Shown here: piece by piece, positions 1-12,800 of the stretch
Numbering within the stretch: the stretch's first letter is position 1
Layout: each line of letters starts with the position of its first letter
Assembly (NCBI RefSeq): GCF_963662255.1
Contig: NC_085046.1
Location: 22,029,620 to 22,093,619 of the forward strand
Origin: Cinclus cinclus
Taxonomy: Eukaryota; Chordata; Aves; Passeriformes; Cinclidae
Direction: 5' to 3'
DNA length: 64,000 nt
The notes under the pieces: model-generated
The model's database searches: none
Told to the model about the DNA's origin: nothing
The model's input: the letters and a program-made list of their open reading frames with translations, nothing else
Translations under genes and position numbers: made by a program

Positions 1-3000
1 GGGGATGTGTACTGGAATGATACAGTCACATCTTTAAATAAAGCTGGGAATTTTATATCGCATATAACAGAAGATTCCTTTTCTGTCATGGTGTAGAAAA
101 TACTGCATGAAATTCCTGGACAGTAATTAGATACAAATACTATTTCTTAACTGGTCTAAATTAAAGTGATGTACAGACAAAGATAGACCAAAGCTACAGA
201 AGGATATTTTGGTATTACGGTTCTTGAATTGCTTAGGTTGAAGCAAATTATATTAACACTTCGTATTGAAAATAATCAGAGCAGAGATATATGAGATCTC
301 AGTACTAGTTTTTGCATAGCTATATGGCATTCTGAACCAAATCCAAGTCTGCAGCAGAGGAAAGAAAAGTTGAAGTGCTGACAAGCCTGGAAATACACCG
401 TATTAAGGAAAAGATCCAATGTCCAACTGAAACAGTCTGTTAACTCATGTGATATAGATTGTGAAATGCCAAGTGAAAATTTGGTCCCCTAACAGTTTAG
501 AAAATGGACTAAATAAGAGCAGCTGTGTGGGTAAATAATTATCCCACACTTTGGCATTAAAACGTTAGCTGATTTTTACCAGTTTTTGACAACAGAAGTC
601 TTTCTCATGTTAGATAAGTCCTGGGAAATAACAGCCAAAGAATATTACCTGTCAGTTTGTTAAACCAATACCTTAAATCAAGTGGAGTTAGTAATTTCTG
701 GAATGCAACAGAACCCTTCTTTTGTTAGGCTGTTCTTTTGTGACTCTCCTGTTTACCTTTCCCCAAGTGACTGTAGCACTACGTCTCTCTTGCCCAGCTA
801 TGACTGTGGCAAGACTTAATACAGAAAAGCCAATGATAAATAGAAAACATGCAATTAAGTATCATTACATTAATTCATTCTGGGAAAAGGAGCAGAATTT
901 TGGAAACAGATTTCTCAAGACAGCAAGAGCAATTTAAAACAGCATAATCTGCATGGCATTATATCCATGTTCCCAGGAAAAGCCCGTGCCCAGTTAAACC
1001 TAAAGACAGACCCACAGGAAATCACGAGCTGCCTCTCTTTATTTCACAGCTGGATGCATGCTGTTCTGCAAGGTTTTCAGTTACAGAGCTGCTGTGGCAA
1101 GAGCTTCGGTATCTAAGTTTAGTGTGAGACATATGGATGAAAGTCAAGCTGTCCTTTAGTTGTACTTGTGGTGTAGCTGGGTCTTTGGGGTGTCCCTGTG
1201 TGGACACTCAGTGCCCCAAGCTCATTAGCTCCCTGGGTGCTCCAGGAATTCCTCAGCTAGTCCCTGCACAGAAGAGACATGCAGCTGAGCAACGGCAAAG
1301 TGACTGACTTGGCTCCTCCTCACCTCCACAATAAAAGGGTCTGAGTAACTATTGCAAGAGATTTTCAGGTGAGGAATTCAGTCAGTCCTGAGGGTTCCTC
1401 CCAGGTAGCTCCAGCTGGTTCCAAGAAAAAATTCTACACCTAAATTTGTCCCATAACCTTTTGTATAAAGAATCTAGCCCTCTCAGACCCTCCTGGTGGT
1501 TCCTGCTGCAGAGCTGATGGGATTGCATGCAGGTAGGATGCACGCAACTTTTAGAAACTGTTCTTGTATATATAGACATTGGTCACACAGGGCAGTCCTT
1601 TTGCATATAGTTAATACAGCAAGATGTTTTATTTTAAAATACTCTAAACAATGGATAATGCACATGCTGAAGTAGTCACACAGGATCAGGAGCCAGCTGG
1701 CATGTGAGAATTGGGCAGAGAAGCAGTTAAGGGAGCTCCCCTGAGCCAGTGACTCCTGTCACTACCCAGCCTGCAAACAACTGGCCTGTTTGGGAGATCT
1801 GAGCAATACCCTATGCCAAGGCCCCAGACACTATTTTTCTTGAACACTGTGTCCATTCTTTATGCAACACTGCTCAGCCAGAAACCAAATCAGCTCTGCC
1901 ATTGAAGAAATACTGTTTTTAGCATTTTGTCTAAATATGTCCAATACTTTTCAAAATAAATTAGGTAGCCCTGCTAGGAGTGATCGGTTTGGTACATGAT
2001 ATATTAGAAAATTCATTACTCTCTCTTTTTGAAAATATTGTTAACTAAATGTCAACAGCTGCTAGATTTGACTGGCAGTGTATTTTAATTTGAAATACAA
2101 GTTTGAAGCACTTGGCTTGTCATTTTGGTCATACTAGCATTACAATAATTCTAACAATAGACTATAATTCAATCTGACTGAAATTCAGTACTACTAGCCA
2201 TTCTGCAGTCTGCATTCTGCAGAACAGTGCAGATAAAGCTATTTTTAACTATTCCTTAAAAAAACCAACCAACCAAAAATTTTGGTCAGAAAAACATGTA
2301 GGTCATAAAGCAAGAATTTTCACTGCATGCCTTTTTTGACGAGACTAGTACTTTTATCTATCAGTATAACCATAAGATAATTGAGTAATTATGCAGATCC
2401 TCTTCTGAAAAGTATGTTTGTTCCCTAAACATTGCCCGTGGTCACCTGAGTATTGTACAATGAAAATCAAGGAAAATCAGCTGCTACCACCAACCTTAGC
2501 TGCAGTCAAATGTCTTTTACCAGGACCCATGCTCAAAAGCACAACACAGAAAAAAACCAGCGACATTCTAATCACTTCTGTGACTTATCAGCTTAATTAT
2601 TTACACATATTGCAATCAGGCAAGCTGGGTGAACTCTGCCACGGATGAAGTCATACTGCCATTAAGGGAATCAACTGAACACACACAGGCTGTCTGTGAT
2701 AACCCATATATCTCACCTTTGAGATTGTTAGCACTGGTGATAATGGAAAATAAACAAGCTAAAAAAAGAAGACAAGATTCTGTCAGCCCAATCTTTTCTT
2801 TGTTCAGATACCCAGTGAATGGCTCATTCAGCTGCTCTATCACAGCAGTGGAGCTGGAGCAGAGATGAGGAAAAGGGGCCAGAGGTGATGCTGAATATGC
2901 ATTAGTAGAAACACTGTTCAAAGCCCCAGGCAAAATCTACAGAGCTGAATAAAAAAAATCCTTATCATTTGAAATATTATAAAATAATCCAAATCTGGTT

Positions 3001-6000
3001 TAAGTTCTGAGATTTTATTTTTGTTTGCAATCAATAGATATGACTTATTCCAAAGTCAGTTTCTTGGTAGATCATTTTTCTTGTCATCTACATTTCATTT
3101 CCTGGGAATTTATGTCTGCTGAGAGAGTGGCTATCTAACCAAGAAAAAATGTGTTTTGTTACTGTAGGAATAGTCATTGTGAGAGAATTACCACAACTGT
3201 TCATAAATTATATTAATTTTTTTCCCCCAAAGGAATAACAAAACTGTATCTGAGAATATGGATGTATCCATACTTCTGAAGAGCTCTTAGCAAATTCTAT
3301 TTTCCCCTCCTCTCTCACTTGGCTCCAGCTAAATACTTCCTCTAACATAACTGTGTTAGAAGCAACTCAATGAAAAATCACTGGGAAGTTTGGAATTTGA
3401 GCTGTTTTATGAGAAGTCACTCTTCACTGAATATATAAAACCATCCAAAACTAAGTTATAAAACAGAATTATCTAAAGGATTTCCCCTTTGCCTCAAACA
3501 CAATTCAGTACAATCAGGTAGAATATAGCATAAGCTTTGGAGAAAAAGAAAATTAATAAGAACAGCTTCATAAAGTCATTTCAAGGGCACTTTTGACTCA
3601 GTATCTCACCAAAAATGGCAGTCAACAACAGATGCCTACGGAAGAATGTCAGAAGAGAGCAATCACATAATGCATCTTCCTCAGCAATTGCACACAGCTT
3701 CAAGCAGTGCGGTTCAGGGATTTTCTGAACCAGAGGCATCTGGGTATTTAATAACTGTTAACAGACATATTCATGGAAAAAAAATCCAAACTTCTGGCCC
3801 AATCTAAACTTTTAATGTCCTTAATATCCAGAGTTTCACAATTTAAGGTGCATTATTTTCTTCTAAGAACTTTTTTCTCAGTCTTCTACATGATAATTGT
3901 GTTCAATGCCCTCTAGGTCTTCTCTTGGAAAAAAGGCCTTCTGTTTTCATTTTTTCTGTGCCTTTCATGACTTGATACATCTCTGCGATATGCCTCCCTA
4001 GCTATAGCCTATTATTACATGTAAACAGCTCTTTATCTTTGGCAGTCTTTGTCTGTCACCTGTGTCTCTCTGCTATCCCAAGAGCCCATACCAAGTGACT
4101 TTAAGAAACAAGGAAAAAAAGTTTTTGCAGAGCATAAAGATTTATAGACTTGAACACATGGTAAAACCTGGTCTTCAGATGTCCCTGCTCATTGCAGAGT
4201 GGAATTAGATGACTTTTAAAGGCTCCTTCTAACCCAAAACAATCAAGCATTCTGCCAGCTGAAGCACACTGAAATCATAATAATATTGTCCTAAATTTAA
4301 CTTCAGGTATAAAAACCATCTTTGTCGCTATATGGCCTGTATACCCATACTTTGGTTTTATTTTTCAAATATCCCTGAAGACCAAGAAACAGGGATGCTA
4401 GTGCTGCTGGCAAAAATCTTAAGATAACATAGGCAAAATTAAATGTAAACAACTTTGTAATGCACAGGTTGAAACTTAAGGTAAGGGCACCTTACTTGGG
4501 TTTGATCTCTTCAATTTTATACATTGGCCTAAGCCACCAGAGATACTAGCAGTTATCCTAATTCCCTCTGAATTTTTCCTGGAGCTACTCATCTCTTACC
4601 AGGTAGGATTTTAGGGAGATTAATCTCTGCAGTAAGGTGAATCAGGTGTCTAAAATTAGATAGGATGGCAAGGTCAAACACTGTGAAAAACATTCCTCTT
4701 ATTTCTTGTTAAGGCTCAAGTGTATTTACAAAAGCCTCTCAAACACCCCAGATCTGCTGTCCCTATGTCCACAAACTAATTGCAATACTTTTTATAGCAA
4801 CAATGGCTTTATTACACAAGAGTAATAAAAATTCTCCAAATAGACGAGAAGGAGTGTTTGAGAAGGGAGGTCACAAGCAGCTGGAGTCACTACTGACTGA
4901 AAAAATGCCATACTTGGAAAGAGCGTTTGCTTCCTGCTTTAAGCAGAATCTTTGAGGACTAACAAAATCTACACATGTGTAACAGTGGTGGGAGTTTTGC
5001 AACACTTAATTAGTGGTTTGTTTCAGTTTCTTCTGCCTTCACTCAGAGCAAGGATTAAAAAATACACGAAGGAAACGGATTTTCTCATGTTCAGGCTTGG
5101 TTGTTTATTAGACCTTATCAAAAAGTACAGAGCATTCAGCAGCACTTCCAGCTACCTGCTAGAAGTGAGGAAAATGGAGGAAGATGCAGCTGCAACAAGG
5201 TCTCTTAAAGCTAAACAGTCCAATAGAGAATTAACACCTATATTATTTATCTTTTTTACCCAATAACTAACTTCCCGTGACCCTTGGTGTGACACTGACT
5301 GACCAAGCAGAATCTACTACCTGAAACCCATGAAGAACACCGAGACACCACCCAAAATCCTCCATTTTTTCCCATACCTATTATTATACTGTAAAACCCT
5401 CAAATTTAAAATCCTTTACCATGTGAAAGCACACACTTCTATACACCCGTGGTTTTAACTCCATCACTCAAATTTAGAAGCCTTCTCCAAGGCCTCAGGT
5501 CAAAAGCAGTGCTTTCCAGGGGGTCTGTGCCAGAAAGCACAGAAAGCTCAAAAACCCCAGGTTTCTGGGATCCAACACACAGGTACTTCAGCTATTGATA
5601 GCCAAATATCAAACTTCCCAGTCCTGAAGAAGTAACAGAGAAGCTAATGAAGTTCAGCAGTAGGATTGTTTAACTAAAGCAAGGCTGGCTGTGACAGCAT
5701 GGCAAGTCGCTTTGTTGGCCATTAAGGACTGGGTTTGGCACCTAACCACAGCTATCTAGGGCCACTGAGGTGCCCAAAATGTCCTGTGTGTCCTTACCCT
5801 GCCATCTCAGGGGGTTTGGGGTCTTTCTTTCGTTCCTGTATCTTGCAGACTTATCTGGGTCTTCTGTATATCCCGGGGTGCTTTGAAGAGTACTAAATGC
5901 TTCCCAAAGGCCCCGAGAGGTGGGTCACCATGTCAAACCAACAATTCGTAAGTCTTTTAAAATGGGAAGGTCATGACAAATTCTCCATTTGCCTCCATCT

Positions 6001-6170
6001 CTTTATTAACTTCTCTTGCCAGCCCTGGCTTGGGGATGTCTTTGTTGCCTCTGCTGGCTCTGGCAGCCTGCTGGGGACCCGCATTAAGGAACGAAACCAC
6101 GAAGCAGGAGCCAGGGCACAGGACCCTCGCCACCTCCGTGCCCTCACAGGCACCGGAAAGTTCACACTGC
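1..6170. other. intergenic region upstream of the PTTG1IP-family gene
   Basis: This is AT-rich sequence with no convincing coding exon on either strand. The open frames here are short, lack splice sites in sensible phase and show no recognisable protein similarity. The only repeat I can name is a CR1 3' end at about 4171-4254. CLDN12 would be the expected upstream neighbour if the CDK14 locus is conserved, but none of its coding sequence is visible. Confidence 0.6.
4171..4254 (+). mobile_element. CR1 LINE 3' end fragment
   Basis: The stretch follows the typical avian CR1 3' terminus: a 'gtccctgctcattgca' block, then 'ggaattagatgac', then 'ccttctaacccaaaac', ending in a degraded ATTCT-type terminal repeat. 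It is a 5'-truncated, diverged copy on the + strand. CR1 is the dominant bird LINE and most copies are short 3' pieces like this one. Confidence 0.8.
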
Positions 6171-6189
6171 AAAGGAAGGAGAAAAGAGT

Positions 6190-6870
6190 GTCACACCGCG
6201 CGAAGAAGGGAGAGGGACAGGCCCCGAGCACACCGCACCGCGGCCCGCAGTGACGGCGGACGAGCGGCGGGCCCGCCCTCACCCCGCGCCCCGAGAGCGG
6301 GGAGGGCGAGGCCCGGCCCCAGCTCCGCCCCCGGGGCTGGCGGCGCCTGCGCGGGGCCGGCTCCGGAGCCGGCGGGGCGGGGCGGTTCGGGGCCGTCCCG
6401 GCCATGGAGGCGCTGCGGCGGTGGCCGCTGTGGCTGCAGGGCCTGGCGCTGCTGTGGGGCCGCGCCGTGGCGGGGCTGGAGCAGATCCGCAGCACGGTTC
6501 CGCCGGTGCCGGCGCAGGGTAAGGAGGGGCGGGCGGCGCGGCGTCGCTCCCTTTGCTTCCCGTCCGTCCCGCGGGTGCGGCCGGGCGGCCTTCCCGGGCG
6601 GGCCGGGGGCCGCGTTCGGCCGGGAGCGGGGCAGAGAGGCACGGCGCCGGACACGGGCTCAGGTTCGCCCCGAGGCCTGCAAGGGCCGAGCGGCGCCCGA
6701 AGCGCGTTCGGGAGAGCTGCGGAGAGTTGGCGGTGCTGGGGCCGGGAGGGAACGGCCCGCTCCCGGCCGAAGGACGACGGGCTGATGGCGCTGGGATTTG
6801 CCGGCCCGCGGTCCGCGGGGGCGTCCGGACCTTTGTGGCACGGAGGCAGCGGTCACAGAACGGCAGGATG
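6190..6870. promoter_or_regulatory. CpG-island promoter of the PTTG1IP-family gene
   Basis: CpG density rises sharply from about 6196 and falls after about 6840, against very CpG-poor flanks. No TATA box is visible. GC-box-like motifs lie at 6325-6332 (CCGCCCCC) and 6371-6385 (tandem GGCGGGG), and an NRF1-like GCGCCTGCGC lies at 6343-6352, just upstream of the start codon at 6404. This is the pattern of a broad, housekeeping-type promoter. The exact transcription start is not determined. Long open frames across both strands of the island are by-products of its high GC content. Confidence 0.85.
6404..6518 (+). CDS. PTTG1IP2: PTTG1IP-family coding exon 1 (signal peptide)
   Basis: The exon encodes MEALRRWPLWLQGLALLWGR and continues to PPVPAQ at residue 38, with one base left over (phase 1). 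The donor GTAAGG starts at 6519. The segment is a standard secretory signal peptide with predicted cleavage after A23, followed by a short linker before the PSI domain. It lies wholly inside the CpG island, which explains its GC-rich codons. Confidence 0.9.
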
Positions 6871-9800
6871 GGGCGGACTGGAAGGGTCCGCTGTGGTCTC
6901 CTGGGTCCAGCTTCTCTTGCTCAAGCAGGGTTATCCTAGAGTACACAGTCGCCAGGGTTTGCTCAATCCTGGGTGATATGTGGCTCGGCAGAAGCTGGCG
7001 GGGATGTTCGTCCGTCCCTGTTCTGTTGGGATAATTTATCTTTTCACTGCTTTGACAGGCAGCTTGGTGAAGGCCGGCCTCACATTTAGTTGCCGCCAAC
7101 AGATGTGACCACAAAGACGCGCGTCAGGTTGGCTGGCATTAAATTTGAGTATCTCAAGTGCACCTTGACGGGTGTGTCTAGATCCTAGCTAGAGGTGTTT
7201 AATTTCCTTTAGGGAAGGGTTTATACTTGAAAAGGAAGTCTCCAGCTTTTTGAGACAACTAACTTGAAGCAAATTAGTCTTGCTAATTCATGTTCACAAA
7301 GCTTGTTTGTTTGGGTGTTTTAAAACTCACATTCAAGAGGTAAGTAAGTATTTTTATAAATAAACGTGGTGGTATTCCGTGTTGAAAAATCCCATTTGAA
7401 AATTCGTGAGTAAAAATGGAACAGCTTCTGAATCTACTCCTCATGTTGTTTTTTTTTTATGAATTGGTGTATGGGCCTTAGGCTGTTAGTTGGTACTTGT
7501 AACAATTGATTTGGTATGGGATGAACTGGTAAGGGGGTTTTCTATATGAACATATTAATTAAAGGTAAATATACTGGTACATAAAATGCATATCATGTTA
7601 AGAATTAGAATCAGAAATATTTAATATTGAATTATGAAAAGAAAATACTGAAATATGTAGCTGTCTCACAAGCAAGTAACTCTAGCTTAAATTGTCAACT
7701 GCTTGTGACTAATACTCCATTTGGAGTTGATTTCCCTTTGTGTTTGAAATAAGAATATATAAGGATATATATATAGTGAAATAAGAACAAGCCTGCTTCA
7801 TTAACTGGTATAAAAATTATCATAGGAACTACAATTACTGGAAGAAAAATCCAGGTTCAGACTAGGAAAGGAGATTCCTCCTCATCTTTCAAGTAGTTCA
7901 TCTAGGTCAAGACTGTGGCATGTATGTAGTCCTGTGGGCAACAAATTATGTCTGAGTTATGGATAAAAAAAGACTGGTCTTAAGATGATTAACTTCTAAA
8001 AAAAAAGTAAATATGAACACTAGTAAGTATGTATATTTTTTTTTTTAATTCTGAGAAAATGTATCACTTGGCTTGTCAAGCTTCTGTTAAAGTTCTTACT
8101 GAACTCTTGCATATTAACTTTGTGACCTGTATTTGTAAATGGTTTTTATTGTTATTTAAAATTATATTATTTGGAGAGCTTTATCTTTTAAAAACTCTTT
8201 TTCTCCCAGAAAAAAAAAAGTTAATGCCTGTGAAGGGGAGAAATGCTAAGCAAGGGTCAGTTTTTGCAGTTTCCAAAGCTGCACAATTTTTAACGTTCCC
8301 TGAATTGAAGTGTGTAAGTTCTAGAATTTCAGCAGAGATACGAGGAGACTCTTGGGTTACATCTTCTGTTGTCCTTAGAGAAAGCAAACTGAGGTTAAAG
8401 GTAAGCATTTATTGTTTCCCTGTGTCTAAGGTTGAACTTAATTTTTTTTTTTCCTCTGTTTGCTACAGTTCTCCTGGAATGGAATTACTGAGATTTCATT
8501 AGTTCAGTTAAAATTACTGCTTGTATCTAGGATTAGGAAAAAAAAGGGGGTTAAATATTATGATAAGTGCTTGACCTTATGGAATAAAAATAGATATATA
8601 ATCTCTGTGTATTTTGGTTTTGTTTGCATTTTTAGCATGTTCAGCATTTTCCCAGAAGTCCTGTGAAGAATGTCTAAATAATGTTTCGGTAAGATTTTTA
8701 ACATCTTTTTTGATTGGTAAGAATTTCCACTTAATACAAAATCACATTGTTAAGCTTTCTTCAGCTTATTTCTTCTTGTTTCCTATTTAAATGAGAGTCA
8801 ACAGATGTGTTGCTTCCCCTCTGTCACACGTGATGCCAGTGTGCTTTCACTTTGCCAGGGTTACTCCATGATTTGGTCACTCAGGATGTTTCTGTGCTTT
8901 GTCTGGAGAGGACAGACCGAATCCAGGCTTCCAGTGTCAGTGTGTGCTCGAGGCTTTTATAGATCAGCTGAGCAAGTTGATGTTGCTACTGCCTCAGATT
9001 CATCCTCATTTTGTGGGTAGCAGTTAGTTAAATGTCCATCTAATAAACTCAGTGTTAGGCAGTTAAAATGCCTTCCTTTTCTTGTGTTGTGCTAGGAAAA
9101 CTGGGAAGTTAATGTAAAGAAAGCGGAAGTGCCTTTCTCTAAAGATGCCCCAAGAAGTGTCTGTAACTGAGGCAGGGTGTGCTGGTCCCTCCACTGACTA
9201 CATCAGACTGTGTGTGCTTAAGACTGCCAGGCTCAGCCACTGTTGGTAGCAAAGTGTTTAGATTTCCAATGAGATTGCAATTAGGCAGCCGTTTAAATGT
9301 TAGAATTTGTTTCTCTGTTCTTTGCTGAAAACTTCTTTAGCTCTACAATAAGGATTGAGATAAGCATGCAAAAGGCATTAGTCCCTCCAGAGCAGAAGTG
9401 AGAGATTATTTCAAATTCAGACTTCAGATTCTGGAGTCTTAAAACTACATATAAGTTTCCATTACTGGAAGACCTTTTCACCGGGGAAGATTAGGAAATG
9501 TCTGAACTTACCTGCTTGTCTTATGAATATTTTGCCTTTAAGGGAAAATATTAGTTGAATTGTATTGATGATTGTGTATTGTCAGATTATTTTATCATTG
9601 GGAATGAGTAAATTGAAGTATTTTCTTGTACTTCAGCCCCTGCTCCAGCCAGTAGCTGTGTCAGGTATTTCCTTTTGGTTAGACATGTTTTCAGTAGTTA
9701 GATGCTGGAGTCTCCATCAGGGTGATACATCTGGGCTTTCTGGGCTCCCTGTTGTCACAAACAGTGTAGAGTCATTTGGATTAGGAGAGACTTCCTGAGC

Positions 9801-12800
9801 CACCTAATCCAGCTTCCTACTCAAAACAGGGTCAACATTATGTTAACAGTGACTTTTATCATGCTCCCTATTAGTTGTTATGTTTGAACTGTTAATTCTT
9901 ATTAAATAGTAGGACCAAAACCAGCATATTCTCATCTAACATCTGTAATTAAAAGAGCATGGATTTTGCAAAGTGAATACTATTTTCTTAGGTTTTTTTT
10001 GTTGATGTGTCCTTATGGGTATGTTTAACTTGTACAGTCTAGCAGCTACAAACTAGCAATACACTCTTCCTGTATCCACACTTTTCAAGAAAGCAGAATC
10101 TGATAAAAATGGTTTCCTCTGTATTTAACGTTTTGTAATCCATTAAGGGCAAGATAACTGGCTTTGTGTGATTGAGGATGTGTGACAGATGTTCTTGATA
10201 GTACTGTTAGATAAAGCATAGTTCCTGGCTGAACTCTTTTTATAATAGATTCTAAAAAAACATGTTCTGTCAAAGATTCCTTTTGCCATTATTCAAAACT
10301 ATTTAACTGTTTGAGTTGTGTGGTAAATGACTTCTGAATAAGTATTTATTTGAACAGATGAAAACCAAAACCTAAGCTTGGTGCTTAGTGATGACTTTAA
10401 AAGCAGAAATATTGTGCTTGTATTTTAACTATAATGCATGTGAAAATTTTAAATTTTAAAAATATCCAGATATGTAAGCATGTGCAACTAAGGTACACAG
10501 ACTACTTTGCAATGCAGACTGGATGAGGCTGTATCATTCATTAACTTGGAGGAAAAGCTCCTGTAGACTTATAAGGATTCTTTACTATTTTCTTTATGTT
10601 GATACTCAAATACAAGGCTGAGGTAAGATTATAAGTGTATTTTTATTCCTTAAAGATACAAGGTGTTTTAAAATTCTGAACAGTTGGAAGTCTGATTTTC
10701 TATTTCTTGTTCATTAATTCCAGTAATTTTAAACCCAAACCCATTTTACCCTTAAGTAAAACCCTCAGAGTTTTACCCCATTTTACCCTCAGAGTACCTC
10801 AATACATTCCCAAATATTTTCAGGCTAGTGTTACAAGTAAGTACAAAATGTTCTTTTTCACCATTCGGTATAAGTTTTGCTTAGAAATTGTATGAGGGCT
10901 TCTGTAGGCTTTATAAGACAAAGCACTTCCATTTCTCCAGTATTGCATTCACATAAGAAATCTGTCTTTGGAATGGTGCACTAAATTGTTAACTCTTTTT
11001 GAAGATGAATAATTTGGGATTTTTCTTGTTTCTTTTGCACAGTGCCTTTGGTGTTACACCAACAACACATGTATTGATTACCCTGTAAGAAGTATTCTTC
11101 CACCATCTTCATTGTGTTCTCTCTCAAATGCTCGATGGGGAGTTTGCTGGAGTAGGTACTAATTTAACTTCTGATGTAGAAATTATTTATGAGTGTAATT
11201 AAAGTAAGACAGCTTGCTAGAGCTGTTTCCTGATAATTTATTTGGAGGGACGGGATGAGGAGGTCATGGTTATGATTTGGAGCGATAGATCTGATCTTCT
11301 GAACTTAGAAACAGTCATTGTTAAGGTTTATTTGTGAACAACCAGTGTTGGTATGCTGATGCAATGGCTTTAAAACATTTTTACCACCTTTAAGATTTCT
11401 GAAAGTGTTGAATGATTTGTCTGGATCCACGGTTCTATTATGTTCCAGTGGCAGCAGTGAACCAATACCATAGGAATAGAGTCACACACAAATTCTTGAA
11501 GGCTGTTTTTGCTTAAACAACTGAAATAACAGTGTAATTGTTGGGTACCAAAGGTAATGTAGGTAAGGTTTAAAAGGAACATGCACGGTGCCACTGTAGG
11601 TTGTAATCCTGCATCATGTAATTGTTCCTCAATTTCCATTTGCTTTGCATGTATTGCTCCAAAATACAGGACTGAGCATGTGCTGCCGTAAGGGTGAAAT
11701 ATTTGGAGCTGTTTTTGTAATAATGTGTGTACAGATCTAAATTCAGACTAGACTGGAACAGAGAACACCTAAGGCAATGGAAAGCTTCTTGTATGAAACA
11801 AGATGTGGTGGTTTGTAAAACACAGGAGTACAGCTTCAGTCCAGCAGAGCAGAGGCTTGCTGCATTCTGTGTTTGTGTATGGACACCAGGAGGCTAAAGG
11901 ACAAAAACAAGTGGGGGTGAACTATCAGTGAATATGTTGACTGAAGAAAGTTACCATGCTTAGCACAGAGAGATTTTGCAGTAGTCTAAATTAGGGTAGC
12001 AGAAGTAGAAGATTACTGTTGAAGTGGAACATGCAAGTTTCTGAGCACTACCACTTAATGACTGCTGCGGAGTGACTAGATTAAAAAGTACAGGTGAACT
12101 TTATCAATTCTATATTCTTACAGAAGGGCTTTGTGCTTTGTTTTCTGAGAACAGGCATTTATACTTAGACTTTTGTTGGAGTTTTTTAGTGTATGGGGAG
12201 AATATAATTTCAGGGATAAAGCTCACTTAAGAAACTGGGCTTGCAGTGTTGTAGTAAAGGCCCTTACTGTGAAATGTTTAGCACACTTTTTTCTGACAGT
12301 GTGGAGGGATGACTGCTGCCAGTTGCTGAGTACTCACACTGCTGCTTGCTTCCTCCCTCTCTCACGTGACCCCAGTGGGGTGGAGGAAGAAAAAGGAGCA
12401 AGAGCACAAAACCTCCTTGATTGTGATAAAAAGAGTTTCAAAAGGAAAGGAAAAAGAGGGATAGGAAAAAATGCATTTTTTTTACCACCCCTCACAGGCA
12501 GACTGATGCTCAGCCAGTCCCCAAACAATAAATTCCCATTGGAATTGGCTTTTCCTTTGGAAGCCAGTTATACCCTCCACTTACCTTTCCTTTACATCAG
12601 AACTTTTCACTGACCACGATATTATATGGTGGCCAGTTTGGATCAGGTGTTCTGTCAGCATCTCCTCCTGACCTTTCCCACTCTCTTGCCTGTGTCCAGC
12701 CCTACTCACTGGGGGGAACAGAGGGAGGGGGGCAGGGGGGAAAATATTTTGGTGCTCTTCAAGCCTGTTCAACAACAGCCAAAACATTGGTGTGCTACCA

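Larger units (their letters stand above)
8689..11042 (+). other. intron 2 of the PTTG1IP-family gene
   Basis: Phase-0 intron, AT-rich. It contains a minus-strand CR1 fragment near 9769-9842 and an imperfect local duplication at 10741-10794. Nothing else was recognised. Confidence 0.85.

Noticed and set aside
5971..7114. Long overlapping open frames on both strands around 6.0-7.1 kb (up to 270 codons)
   Set aside because: They lie in the CpG island, where high GC removes stop codons. Their products are R/G/A/P-rich with no recognisable domain, and the true exon there is 6404-6518.
11152..11157. Alternative exon 3 donor GT at 11156
   Set aside because: Joining it to exon 4 would put a TGA a few codons downstream. 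The GTAGGT at 11152 preserves the family's CW-x-NFEAL sequence.
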